Of a stretch of DNA of 64,000 nucleotides, positions 43,026 to 54,250 are shown in pieces (the first letter of the stretch is position 1; each line of letters opens with the position of its first letter). The DNA is from Scilla litardierei (lineage: Eukaryota > Streptophyta > Magnoliopsida > Asparagales > Asparagaceae): assembly GCA_030789695.1 (NCBI GenBank), contig CM061141.1, positions 195,683,689 to 195,747,688 of the forward strand, given 5' to 3'. The notes beneath the pieces are model-generated. The model worked only from the letters and a program-made list of their open reading frames with translations. It had not been told where the DNA came from and did not search any database. The position numbers were made by a program, and so were the translations under genes.

Positions 43026-43425
43026 GTTTTTTCCCTCTTCATTTGTTTAATTCTGCCTCACAGATGTTTTCCCTCAAATTTTGATTTGATATTGATTGTA
43101 GGTTCTTTGAATATTGATTGTAGGTTTTTGGTATAATATTCTTGGTTAAATCTATCTGTTTGTCCTAATCTCTTGACCCGGCACAAATAGGTTTTTGGTA
43201 TCATATTCTTGGCTTCATTGTATTTTTCTTGAATACCGAGATGTTTTTTCCGCTTACTCTGTTTAATTCTGCCTCACATATATTTTTTCCCTTGAATTTT
43301 TGTTTGACAGTATAATATTCTTGGTTGGATCTATTTGTTCGACCTAATCTAATGACCCGACACAAATAGGTTTTTGGTATTATATTCTTGGTTTGGTAGT
43401 ATTTTTCTTGACTATTGTATTTATT
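43026..43425 (+). repeat. Copies C and D of the host repeat
   Basis: Two units start GTTTTTTCC at 43026 and 43243 (period 217 bp). Each contains GTTTAATTCTGCCTCACA, TATAATATTCTTGGTT and CACAAATAGGTTTTTGGTAT. Together with copy B they formed a contiguous tandem array before the gypsy inserted. Confidence 0.85.
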
Positions 43426-43532
43426 AGTTTATAAATTGCTTTGGATGATGTTATGATGACTTTAAAGGGGGTTTGCTTGAAAATATGTTGTTTGTATGAG
43501 ACTGTTGAAAACCCTCTTTTTTAAAAAATTTA

Positions 43533-43969
43533 TGTTGGTGGTATATGATGGCTAATAGCCAAGTTATTTTACTCACAAGTGAGTGATAACTTAGAAAATA
43601 CACTCATTGATGGAGTACATAAGTTTGAGACTTGGGAAATGACACAAATATGTGTATAAAGTAGTTTTTGGGTGGTTGCTATAACTACAAAAAAATAGTT
43701 ATGATCTGAATTTGAATTCCCAACAAGTGAGAAGTCTATAAATAGCCTCCACTCTTGTGAGAATGATGAAGTTTTAGAGAATAACTATTACTAAAAGGCA
43801 TTCATCTTTCCCAAGAGAGTGTATCAAAAGAGAGCGATTTAGGTTATGAGAACTAGTAGTCTCTGTGATTATCTACAACGACCGGTGTAGAGAAGCCTTG
43901 ACGGTTAACTCTTCCGCTGCGTATTCGAAGAGTCTAGTAAGTCTTCTTTAGGGATGTCAATTCTCTTCA
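43533..43969 (+). repeat. 5' LTR of the 43.5-kb copia
   Basis: It begins TGTTGGTGGTATATGATGG and ends TTCTCTTCA, one base before the primer site. TCTATAAATAG near 43735-43745 is a good TATA box for the element promoter. Confidence 0.85.
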
Positions 43970-43970
43970 T

Positions 43971-43982
43971 TGGTATCAGAGC
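43971..43982 (+). other. Initiator-Met primer-binding site of the 43.5-kb copia
   Basis: TGGTATCAGAGC lies one base after the LTR. Confidence 0.93.
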
Positions 43983-43989
43983 ATTTATA

Positions 43990-44832
43990 CTTCTTCTCCC
44001 GTTGTAATCAATCTTTCGTATTATAAGAGAGATTGAGTGTTTGTCTAATTTATTCATTCGTGTAATTTGTATGTAATTATGATGCATGACATGCATTATC
44101 ATCCATGTCTCTGTGGCTGCTTATAACCCAACTCTTGATATGTGAGAGTTCATGATCTGGATGTTTGTAACCACAGATATCATCAAGAACCGAGAATGTT
44201 TTTAAGTTAGTAGCTCATATTTTGGTTTTTTCAGAATCCTATGGGTTTTTGTCTGAAGAATACAATCGACTGGTTTATGAAAATAGCCAATTGTCTGTCA
44301 TAGAGTAACTTTGGTTCCAAAAACGAACATCTTAGAGATGCTCTTTGATATTTTATATCTTGCTTTTATCATTGATGATGATGATCATGATGCTTGTGAA
44401 AAAAGAGATGTCTTTATCCATATGTATATCTCATTTTTTCGAAAAGTTTTTTCAAAAATAACCTTATCTATCATGATGGTCTTATCATGCATTGTAGGTA
44501 GCGATGTATGATTTTGAATTCAACGATCCTACATCTGCTCTGTGCACAGTCAATTAACTTGTGGGTGCATGACGAGGTTCAGTGGTCTATGCAATTGCCA
44601 TACTTATTTCGAAAATTCTTTTTTGATATTTTATGCATACTTTACACAAGTTATTTGGATTAGCTGCAATATTAATTTGATTTTAGATGGTTATTGGGAA
44701 CGTAGTATTTTCTGATTCCAAGACTTCTTAACGTGTCTAGTTAATCTATTTGATGGTCTTAAAGTATTTAACTTTATATGTTGGACATTAATAACGTTCA
44801 TGTTTCATTCTTTGTAGCAATTTGTAATCAAA
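43990..44832 (+). other. Untranslated leader of the 43.5-kb copia
   Basis: About 0.84 kb between primer site and gag start. It is AT-rich with no meaningful frame. Such leaders normally carry packaging and dimerisation signals, but none can be identified here by eye. Confidence 0.5.
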
Positions 44833-45797
44833 ATGTCTCATGCTGATAACAACATCATCGTCGAACTTAACAAAGAAGAATAGTTAAACGACGATAATTA
44901 CAAGATATGAGGTAGGAAACTCCAGTATATGCTCGACGAACAAGAGGTTCTTGAGGTTTTAAACTTCATCATGAAAGAGCTTGAAATATGTAACACGTCC
45001 TAACATAAGAGGGATCATGAGGCCTATAACTCTCGGAAGAGGAAGAACTCAATCGCTCGCAGAACGTTGCTGAGCAGCATGGATGAAACATCATGCGTGA
45101 GTTCCGTAAGTATGACCTTGCGAAGAACATATGGTCCTCGCGTAAGGCTAATTTTGGAGACACTTCGGTTACCAAACTAAGATCCCTTACCATTAAGTTA
45201 GATACATACAAGAAGTGTCCAGATCACTCAATGAAGAAACATCTAAGGCCATTGTCAAACTTGATAACAGAGTTGAAGGACGCCTGTCATACTTTGACCA
45301 ATGAACATGTTCAAGTGGTCATCTGTTTCTTGCCTAATACATGTGAACAAATGAAGATGCATCTCACTCACAATGAGAGCATTGGGACTCTTGAAGATGT
45401 TTCGCGCCACCTCGAATTAGACGCAGAGAGGCAAGATGCCTCCAGGCTTACTGCAGAAGTGTACGTGACAGAATCCAGTTCTCATGGAGGATTCAACCAC
45501 AAGCATTGTGGGCGCAACGGAAAGGAACATGAAGAGCTTCCCAAGAAACTCAAGCATTACAAGCATGGTCGGAAAAGGCATAACAAGAAGAGAGATATGG
45601 CCAAGATAAAGTGCTTCAAGTGCAACAAGTTTGGCCATTTTGCTCGTAATTGTACTAAGCTGATATGTTGTTACGATTTTGCTAAACTTTATGTTTCTAG
45701 CTCTGTATTTTTGGGAGAATATCTTCCTTTGTTGCATGTAGACTCAGGTGCCACCGACCACATAGCGAGGGATCCTGAAGCCTTCGTAGACTTCTGA
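44833..45797 (+). pseudogene. gag: Copia gag with zinc knuckle and protease start
   Basis: ATG 44833 opens MSHADNNIIVELNKEE and then hits TAG; the same frame continues with two more stops (LNDDNYKI*GRKLQYML...). A frame change near 45080 leads to the open stretch 45093-45797. The latter holds EFRKYDLAKNIW, TYKKCPDHSMKKHLRPLSNL, a knuckle CFKCNKFGHFARNC (45612-45653) and the protease active site VDSGATDHIAR (45738-45770), and ends at TGA 45795-45797. Gag forms the particle and protease cleaves the polyprotein. Confidence 0.8.
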
Positions 45798-46910
45798 CAG
45801 ATTCTGCGCGGAGCAAAGTGGATCTATGTAGGGAACAACTCGAGGGTTGAAGTGAAGGGGATCGGCACGTGCACGTTAGTCTTGCATACGACCAAACTCT
45901 ACTCCTGCATGATATACTGTTTGCTCCTGATATTCGTCGAAATATTATATCTGTATTGATATTGCTTATATTAGGTTTCAGTTGGAACTTCCTTGGTAAT
46001 AATGTAGACCTTTGTCTTGGGTCTTCTTATTTCGGCTCAGCCAATGTAATAAATGGATTATTTGTGTTAGATACAATTTATGATTTTGATTGTAATATTA
46101 GTTTTTCAATGATGTCTACTTTGCATGACTGTACGAGTAATGTAAATTTATGGCACTCTAGACTTGGTCACATTGGTCTAACTAGAATGAATAGACAGCC
46201 AATGAAGGTTTATTAGCCGACATTAGTAAAGTTGAAATGTCAACTTGCGAGCATTGTCTAGTGCGAAAGAATTCAAGGAAGTCAGTTGGTACGGGCACGA
46301 GAGCCAAAGATCCTTTGCACTTAACCACTCCGATATATGTGGTCCCATGAATGTTAGCGCTAGGCATAGAGCGTCCTACTTCATCACATTCATGGAACGA
46401 CTATTCTCGGTTCGGATACGTCTACTTGATTTCTCACAAGTATGAAGCAATAAGTTGTTTCAAAAAGTATATGAATTTTATTGAGAATCAATTAGACCGA
46501 AAGATTAAACCTAGGCATAGAACATCTATCAACTCAATTTAAGGAGTTGTGTGATGAAAGGAAATCATTCATCAGTTGAGTATTCCTTATACTCCGTAAC
46601 AAATGGTGTTGCAAAAAGAAGGGAATAAAACACTACTTGAGATGATTAGGTCAATAATGGCGCTAGCCAACTTGCCTATCACCTTTTGGAATGATGCATT
46701 ATTGACCACAACATATATTCTCAATGGAGTGCCTACAAAGTCAGTTCAAACCACTTCATATGAGTTATGGACCGGTCGTAAGCTTGACCTAAATATCTTA
46801 AGACCTCTGGATTGTGCAGCTTATGCACATGTTTCTTCCAATAAGTATGAAAATAGGTCCAATAGGGAGGAAATTATCTTCATAAGAAACTCTGAAACCT
46901 TGAAGTGATA
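45798..46910 (+). pseudogene. Copia pre-integrase and integrase remnant
   Basis: GAG-pre-integrase motif LWHSRLGHIGLTRMNR lies at 46149-46196. Integrase follows with NHSDICGPMNV (46322-46354) and later NLPITFWNDALLTTTYILNG and RKLDLNILRPLDC (46660-46820). The acidic core residues around 46400-46600 are obscured by frame changes. Confidence 0.75.
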
Positions 46911-47319
46911 TGTCTTCATAGGTTAGGAAGATGGTGGGATTACAACAGAGTTTGAATCAATGTACGTTACATTCTTAGAGGAGGATTTTCCTATGTTGGA
47001 GATATGACAAGACATATCCCTATTTGAGATTATGGATCAAATAGGATCACCTCATTTGTGTGGGGGGAATTTGATTGAGGAATTAGTTCTTCATCCCAAT
47101 GATAATCATATTCTACCGTCTCATTTGAATAAAAGTATGAATGAAAGTGATTATGGTCCAAGTGAGAGTCTATTGAAACTAACCCAAGTGGGAGTCAAGC
47201 GAGTCAATTATAACTTGATCCAAATGGGAGGCAGGCAAGTCTTGATCCAAATGGGAGGCATGTAAGTCTTTAGCCAAGTTAATTATGGACTAACCCAAAT
47301 GAGTCTTAATGAATATCAA

Positions 47320-48860
47320 AGAAGACGTAGTAGTCGTGTAAGCATTCCACGCCGACGATTTGAGATCGAAGGTGGAGAAGTTTTCATGACTAGTTTACTA
47401 AAAAGGACGAGCCAAGAAATTTGGAAGATGCTCTCTCTTGTCATGCTAAGGGAGAATGTGTTAATACAATAGAAGAGGAGCTTGAGTCTATAAGATGCAA
47501 CAAAGTTTGGAAAATAGTTGATCTCCCAAAAAGATGTAAAGCCATTGGGAACAAATGAGTTCTCAAGATAAAGCATAAGGCTGATGGCTCAATGGAAAGA
47601 TATAAGGCTTGACTAGTTTCGAAGGGCTACACACAATAGGAAGGGATTGACTATAAAGAGTATATGAAGGGATTGACTATAAAGAGACTATCTCACTTGT
47701 TGTACGCTTTACTTCGATTCGCCTAATTCTAGCTATAGTTGCAAGCTTAGACCTAGAATTTTATCAAATGGATGTCGGTGCAGAATTAGATGAGATCTAT
47801 ATGGAACTACCTATAGTTTTGTTAATGAAGGCCACAAACATAATGTTTGTAGACTTTCGAAGTCTATCTATGGTCTTAAACAATCATCAAGGGATTGGTA
47901 TATTTGCTTTCTAAATGTAATTATGTCAAATGATTTCATTATGATTGATGAAGATCATTGCGTTTATACCAAGCGGTCTAATGATACGTTTGTCATTATG
48001 TCATTATACGTAGATGTCATACTTATAGCTCGAAATGATTAGTAGTATTTGTTTGAGGTCAAAGCTTGGTTTTAATCTAACTTTGAAATGAAAGACCTGT
48101 GAGATGATGCATATATTCTTGGGGTTAAGATCTCAATAGATCGTTCAAAGAAACTCTTATATCTTTCACAAGAGACTTTCAAAAAAAGTACTTGAACGAT
48201 TCAATACGCAAAATAACAAGCCTTTTAACACTCTTATTAGTAAAGGTGAGGCCTTAAGTCAAATTTTATTTCCTAAAACCGAAGAAGAGGACATAATGTG
48301 CAAGATTCTTTATGCCAGTGTAGTTGGTAGTTTTATGTATGATATGATGTGTACAAGATCAGACATCTGCTTTGTAGTTGGAATGTTAGTAGATACCAAT
48401 CAAAACCCTGGCCAAGCGCATTAAGGGCAATTAAGAGAATTTTGAGATATTTAAAGGGGACTGCTGATTATGCACTCTGCTATCAAGGAAGTGATCTACA
48501 GCTGAAGGGTTACATTGATACTGATTACCGCAGAGTTTGTGGTATTTTTTTGCGGCAGCCCAAGAGAGGCTGTTTGGTTGAAGAGGTTTTTGGATCATTT
48601 AATTACCGCAAGTGATTCTAATCCAGTTTTAGTTAACTGTGATAGTTATGCTTCTTTTGCATATACAAAGACTCCAAAGTACCATTGCAAAACCAAACAC
48701 ATAGATATCAAATACAAATTTACTAAGAAGATGTACGTTTGAACGCAAGGAGATAAAAATAAAGTACATACCTACGCGAGATATGATTGCTGATTCGCTT
48801 ACCCTATTGCTAGAAATGTGTTCTTGGAACACACAAGATCTCAATGATTGCGTATAATAT
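47320..48860 (+). pseudogene. Copia reverse transcriptase and RNase H remnant
   Basis: RT words include VDLPKRCKAIG-like at 47516-47550, LDLEFYQMDVGAELDEIYME (47747-47806), and LYVDVILIARND (48004-48039), where the catalytic YVDD has become YVDV. RNase H shows YLKGTADYALCYQGSDLQL (48448-48504) and KTKHIDIKY (48690-48716). In-frame stops abound, so no activity is expected. Confidence 0.78.
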
Positions 48861-48869
48861 GACATACTT

Positions 48870-49854
48870 CTATATTGTATTTTCCAAATGTTTATATATT
48901 AATGTCAATGTGTTTGATAGCATATGAAATTGTGAATGTTTTATGGTGCATTCTTGATTAAAAAGTATGTCGGACAGATGTAAGGTTAGCCTTCTCACAA
49001 AGGTAACGTCCTCCATCATTTAAGAAATGAGTGGAGATGAGATGCGATTTTTAGTTAATTATCAGACAGATAATTATAAGTTCGTGCTTAAAATCACAAG
49101 TCGACTAATGAATACGGAGTCATTATGGTTATAAAGGCGAATTTAAGAGTTCACATCATCTACATCATCTATCTGAGATGCCAGATGTGAGTCGTAGTGA
49201 TTTGATGTAAGTAGATTGAAGGACTCAAAGGTAGACATAATGATGTCTCATTATCATCTGAACAATAATATGTGTTGAGACATACACTAAATGAGAAGGA
49301 GAAAGTGTTATAACACATGTTTCATGCCATGTGTGCATAAGTGGCTTAAGGGTTTAAATGTAAGTTTGATCTCAACCTACTGTTATGTAAGACCCTAAGG
49401 CCTTGCAAGCCTTAAACTAGTACCCTTAGGACTTTGATCGGGTTCTTGAGGCCTGGTTTAATTTCGCTATCTTGAGATGTTGCCAAGAGATCGCGATGGA
49501 TTCACTCCGACGAGGCATACTTGGAAATGTGAGTTAAGCCATGTTCAAGAGAAACGTAAGAAGATGAAGATCATTTCGAGTATCACATTGATTTGTGTTC
49601 ACCAGTCGACCAGAACTTATACGAAGTTCAATTGTGAATGCAAAGTACATGAGATCAAGGGATACTATTTAATGTGATTGAGTGATCTAGGTGCTACATA
49701 CTTTTGATTTACTTATATAAGTTGCTATATACTCCTAACCGTTATATGGCATTGAACTCATTCATTATTCCGGTTGCACCAGTTGCACGATCTATTTCTT
49801 TTGTATGAATTGGTGCATAATTAAGGGAACACGTTTCCTTATGTATCCCATAAT
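48870..49854 (+). other. 3' untranslated stretch of the 43.5-kb copia
   Basis: About 1 kb between RNase H and the 3' LTR, unusually long for a copia element. I see no gene in it; a second small insertion is possible but not visible. Confidence 0.4.
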
Positions 49855-50308
49855 GTGTGGGTAGGAGATGCTGATATATGATGGCTAATGACCAAGTTAT
49901 TTCACTCATAAGTGAGTGATAACTAAGCAAATACACCCATTAATGGAATACCTAAGTTTGAAACTTAGGAAATGACACAAATATGTGTATAAAGTAGTTT
50001 TTGGGTGGTTGCTGTAACTACAAAAGGTAGTTATGATCTGGATTTGAATTCCCAACAAGTGGAAAGTCTATAAATAGCTTCCTCTCTTGTGCGAATGATG
50101 AAGTTTTTTTGTAGAGAATAATTACTACCAAAAGGCCTTCATCTTCTACAAGAGAGTACATCGAAAGAGAGATTTAAGTTGTGAGAACTCGTAGATTTTT
50201 CCTCTGATTATCTACGACGACTGGTATAGAGAAGCCTTGACGATTAACTCTTCCTATGCGTATTGAAGTAGTCTGGTAAGTCTTCTTCAGGGATGTCAAA
50301 TCTCTTCA
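49855..50308 (+). repeat. Polypurine tract and 3' LTR of the 43.5-kb copia
   Basis: GTGTGGGTAGGAGA (49855-49868) is the polypurine tract. The LTR runs from TGCTGATATATGATGG (49869) to AATCTCTTCA (50308), paired with 43533-43969. Confidence 0.83.
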
Positions 50309-50760
50309 TATGTGTTTATTATATTATTTTTTGGCAAAGACTCTTCTGTATGTTAGCTTCAATGCATGAAAAGTTTGCTCCCTTGTAACAGTCTCTCCGT
50401 CTCTTTGATTATACATGAATTAATTGTAATGTTGAATGAATCTTATTTTTTTGACATCATTTAGGTTGGTCAATTTCATCTTCTGTTGACATCATTTGTG
50501 TACGTTCTCCAATATGCTGGAAAGAAATATTTCGGTGTAATAAAATTCCCGTAAACATCAAATATATGTATCCAATGACCATGCTTGCAAGTAAGCAATG
50601 AAATCTTTTTTTCTGAAATGGTTTCCTTTAAATTTGAAAATAATAAAACAAAATTAATATATATACATCTAGCACACATGCAAACATGTAAGTGAACAAT
50701 CATCTCTATTTTTCCCTAAGGGGTTTTCATTTACACAGGCAAACAAATATTTAAAGAGAA
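50309..50760. other. AT-rich host sequence
   Basis: I see no gene and no known repeat. The word TGACATCATTT occurs twice (50452, 50487). Confidence 0.4.
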
Positions 50761-50918
50761 TAATGGCTATCATACGCCATATGAGATAGGCTCTCATACG
50801 CCCTCTCACATAAAGCAACCAAGTACAACCAAGTACAAGCCCATGTGGGCTTGTACTTGGTTGCTTTATGTGAGAGGGAGTATGAGAGCCTATCTCATAT
50901 GGCGTATGATACCCATTA
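50761..50918. repeat. Long foldback (about 58-bp arms plus inner hairpin), MITE-like
   Basis: 50769-50826 and 50853-50910 are inverted copies with a single mismatch (GCC versus TCC). The arms extend outward imperfectly (TAATGG.TATCATACGCC on each side). The loop holds a further perfect inverted repeat around AAGCCCATGTGGGCTT, and the left arm contains an extra AACCAAGTAC. The whole can fold into one near-perfect ~140-nt hairpin. No coding capacity. No unambiguous TSD was found. It is most likely a foldback MITE; a small-RNA precursor is an alternative. Confidence 0.85.
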
Positions 50919-51257
50919 ATCCCATATTTAAATATACACTAATACACAGTTCCTGCACCCCGACACACACAAAACCATTATATGTAATATCATTTTTTAT
51001 AACATATTGCTCAAGAAGCTGACCTAATATGCGAGCATTGTTCTATGTGCATCTGGAGTAGTAAGAAATATAACCATCCTAGTTGTTCCATCATTCTTGA
51101 CAAGCCTAGATAGGAATATCCACATTTACCCGTCGTAGTTTTACCATATATTGAATATTCATATTAAAAACTTTATTCGTCTAAGAAAAACATAAGCTAA
51201 CTAGACTTGCCAATCAGTCAATCACAATGTGAAATAAATCCAAATTACTAATGATTT
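50919..51257. other. AT-rich host sequence between foldback and hAT derivative
   Basis: I see no gene here. Confidence 0.4.
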
Positions 51258-52015
51258 CTAAAATTCATTGTTTTAAAAGACGGTTTCATTATACGCGTGG
51301 TCCAGTAAAACATAGCACATATGCAGATTATACGGCTGATTATGTAGATTATGCAGTTTATGCGAAAATGATTATTTTAGTGAATAAATAAGCAGTTAGC
51401 ATATGTACATTTATGTGTGCGCGTTTGTGTATATTAAATTTTAAAAAAAATCCTAAAAGATGGGAACAAGAATAAAATCGTATCAACTTTAAAAAACATC
51501 GATTAATTCATACTAAAACATCAGCACCATCAAAGTGATTAATACATAAAATAAATAAAGTCTAAAGTCAAGCAATAAACACACATAACATAAATATTTA
51601 ATTTTACATCCAAATCAAAAGTATGTCAAACACAAGTACTTTGAAATAACAAAAGATCCAACAATCCATTCTATATCTACTCATCATCTTCCTCGTCATC
51701 TTCATAACGAATATCATCATCTAATCCTCAACCAGTAGATCTTCATCAATCTCATTAAAAATATTATCACCATCCTTAAAAACAAAAAAATAAAAAATTG
51801 ATTTTTATGCTTAACGGGTTGGGGTTCATAACAGGTTAGGTGTTTTAGCTGCCGATTATGCACCTGTATACTCGCATATGCGGGCGCATAATATTTATGT
51901 GGTTGATTATGCGGCCAATCTCATAATTCGGCCGTATATCTAATTTTTCATGCGGCCGAAGGCCGCCTTCTTATATGCGTCCGTATTTAACTTGTTTTAG
52001 AATACTGCTAAAATT
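51258..52015 (-). mobile_element. Non-autonomous hAT element, 742 bp, TSD CTAAAATT
   Basis: CTAAAATT lies at 51258-51265 and 52008-52015. The element 51266-52007 begins CATTGTTTTAAAAG and ends CTTGTTTTAGAATACTG, whose complement CAGTATTCTAAAAC gives a short imperfect terminal repeat. Both ends carry dense GATTATGC / ATGCGGCC words, which may be subterminal transposase sites. A minus-strand acidic tail frame, with a stop at 51677-51679 and DDIRYEDDEEDDE before it, resembles the C-terminus of a hAT transposase, so this is probably an internally deleted copy. Confidence 0.82.
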
Positions 52016-52019
52016 CATT

Positions 52020-52614
52020 AAAACATCTAAACAACCAAAATATATGAACTTCAATGAAAAATATCCTAAATACATGATGTGTCATTATCCAGATATGCAT
52101 CAATATGGTCATCTAGGTATAAAATAGTTGTGACAGCTGCGCCACTTGCAGACTGTTAAGCCCCATGACAATCTTAGAAATTATTTTTCTTCATAGTTGA
52201 CTTGTGACCTTTTGAATTTGGAAGATGATTTTTTTTGGGATAAAACGATTTAAGAGATTCAAGGTTCTGGGGGTGAAATATTTTAAAAGAACCATGCCCT
52301 TTGGAACGGGTTTTGACTAGTGATCTATCATGACAAGCTTTCTCAATTACATATTTAGATATGTGATGTTTCCATAAGATTATCTGGAACCTAACTACTA
52401 ATAAGAATTTTTTCAATTAAAAAGAAAGTATCATATGTAATGTAAAATTCTGCTTGCAAGAAGAATTTAAGACCTACTTTTGATTTGGCTCAGGGAACTA
52501 ATTCACATCCATTAAAATGCATTCACAACATTAAATTTAGTTATGTATACTAAAAATTAAAAGAAAATGCGGGTAATGCGATTTCCTCCAAATAAACCAA
52601 AGGCGAGTGTAGTG
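52020..52614. other. AT-rich host sequence before the right-hand copia
   Basis: A minus-strand frame at 52174-52416 (80 codons, basic) has no recognisable relatives and no context. I do not call a gene. Confidence 0.35.
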
Positions 52615-52619
52615 GATAA

Positions 52620-53327
52620 TGTGAAAGTTGACTCGATTGATGTGCTGGAGAAGGCATCGGGTCGACAGCCGAGCTATCTTGTGCAGAGGTAGCTCGCCTG
52701 TGCTCGGATCTAACCTATCTGACTCTGCACAAGTTAGATAGGTCAGATGCCGAGTTATTGGACTTTGATAGTGCACTGGTTCCTCGGTTCGGAGGATCGG
52801 CGGGTCATGGATCGACAACTCTATAGTCCGAGCTTCGGATAGCTCGGACAGCTCGGCTCGGCACTTTGTTTGCTCGGTCCTTAACTGGAAGCTCGTCAGT
52901 ACTGAGGGGCCCACTATAGGGCGGTGTCCTATTTGTTGGAGTTGCAATAGACATGGAATTCCTTGAAAGGCGGGATTCGTATCTATTGGGAATCCATCAA
53001 TGATGACACATATTGTGACATAGTGCTATATATAGGGTGTTTTAGACGAGGGTTTCTAAGAAGAGAAACACTGAGAACTTTGAGCAGCCATTTGTGAGAG
53101 TCAACTTTGGGAGATTGTTGAGAGCTTTTGAAGAGAATTTGTGTTTCTTCTTCATTAATAAGAGGGAAGATTTGTATTCATTCTTTCTTTTCGTAATAAA
53201 GTTCATTGGTGTTCTCTTGGCGGGCCAGCGACCTAAATTTGTCATCTCTCATAACGCTCCAGTTGATTATGTGTTGCTCGTCTTTGTCTCGATCAACGGT
53301 CTTTGACTTCCGCGCTCGCATACAACA
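52620..53327 (+). repeat. 5' LTR of the GATAA copia
   Basis: It begins TGTGAAAGTTGACTCGATTG and ends GCATACAACA. Inside, CTATATATAGGG (53030s) is a good TATA box. The region 52670-52900 has many AGCTCGG words in both orientations. Confidence 0.9.
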
Positions 53328-53330
53328 AAC

Positions 53331-53342
53331 TAGTATCAGAGC
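53331..53342 (+). other. Variant primer-binding site of the GATAA copia
   Basis: TAGTATCAGAGC differs from the initiator-Met primer site by one base (G to A at position 2). It lies three bases after the LTR. Confidence 0.8.
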
Positions 53343-53376
53343 TCAGCAATTTTTAAGATGTACGTAAGATGCGAAG

Positions 53377-54250
53377 ATGATTAACGATGGCAATGACAGT
53401 TCCTCAAAAGTGTCGACTTCCGGCAGGCATGCTCCAGCGGCTCGGACGATCGTGTCCAACACGAAGTTCGAAATAAAGAAGTTTGATGGAAAGATCAACT
53501 TCGGCATGCGGAGATGCGAAGTCTTGGATGTCTTGAACCAACTTGGTCAAATATCGCATTGACGAGAAATTGACGGACATGTTTGATTTGGAGTAGAAGA
53601 CTCTGAATCGGAATGCATGTGGTACCATTTGACTGTATCTGACAAAGGAGAAGAAATACCATTCATGGAGGAGATGAATGCAAGTTCTGGAAGGAGCTCA
53701 GTGACAAGTACATGAACAAGAACATTCAGAACAGACTGCATTTGAAGAAAAAGTTTTTCGGTCTGAAGCTTGAGGAGGGTAATTCTATTGAGTAACATCT
53801 CGACTACTACAAGCTCCTTACCGACCAGAGGAATGCCGATGTGAACGTTAACAATGAAGACAAATCTATGAATCCCCTTAACTCTCTACCCATGGAGTAC
53901 GAGTACTTGGTGTCGGTTCTTATTTATGATAAGGAATCAATCACATTTGAAGAAGTGTCCAATGCGCTGACGAGCAACGAGTTTAGGAAGAACGAAGAGG
54001 ACACAAGATGCCGAGAGCAAACGACGCTCTTACTGTGGGGAGAGGTCGGAGTAACGAGAAGGGTGGTGCTCGGAAGGGATATTTTTGATTCAAGTCTAGG
54101 GACAAGAGCAGAGGCCATCATGCAAGGACTTGGCGAATGACCAATGTGCTTTCTGCAAAGAAAGAAGTCATTGGGTCAGAGATTGTCCAAGGGCGAAGAC
54201 GAAGCACGACTCAACAGCCAACGTCGCGAAGGGCGTTGAGGTCGAGGAAT
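53377..54250 (+). pseudogene. gag: Copia gag of the GATAA element
   Basis: The opening reads MINDGNDSSSKVSTSGRHAP, then FEIKKFDGKINFGMRRCEVL, the hallmark start of one plant copia Gag group. A frame change after 53520 and stops follow. The zinc knuckle [14 protein letters not shown] is at 54145-54186. Confidence 0.82.

Larger units (their letters stand above)
37127..43030 (+). mobile_element. Ty3/gypsy retrotransposon with TSD GTTTT, heavily mutated
   Basis: LTRs 37132-37485 and 42696-43025 are flanked by GTTTT (37127-37131, 43026-43030). The primer site follows the left LTR and a polypurine tract precedes the right one, so the element reads left to right. Order inside is gag, protease, RT, RNase H, integrase. 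It is related to the element at 58577-64000 (same RT and integrase words) but with many frameshifts. LTRs differ by many substitutions and indels, so the insertion is old. Confidence 0.9.
43533..50308 (+). mobile_element. Ty1/copia retrotransposon with paired LTRs, decayed
   Basis: LTRs 43533-43969 and 49869-50308 are clearly homologous and collinear (shared GGCTAAT, GTATAAAGTAGTTTTTGGGT, TAGAGAAGCCTTGACG). A perfect initiator-Met primer site follows the left LTR. Gag, protease, integrase, RT and RNase H remnants come in copia order. The flanking five bases do not match (ATTTA versus TATGT). Many stops are present. Confidence 0.88.

Noticed and set aside
52174..52416. 80-codon basic minus-strand frame
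   Set aside because: Short, AT-rich, without homologues I can name and without neighbouring exons.
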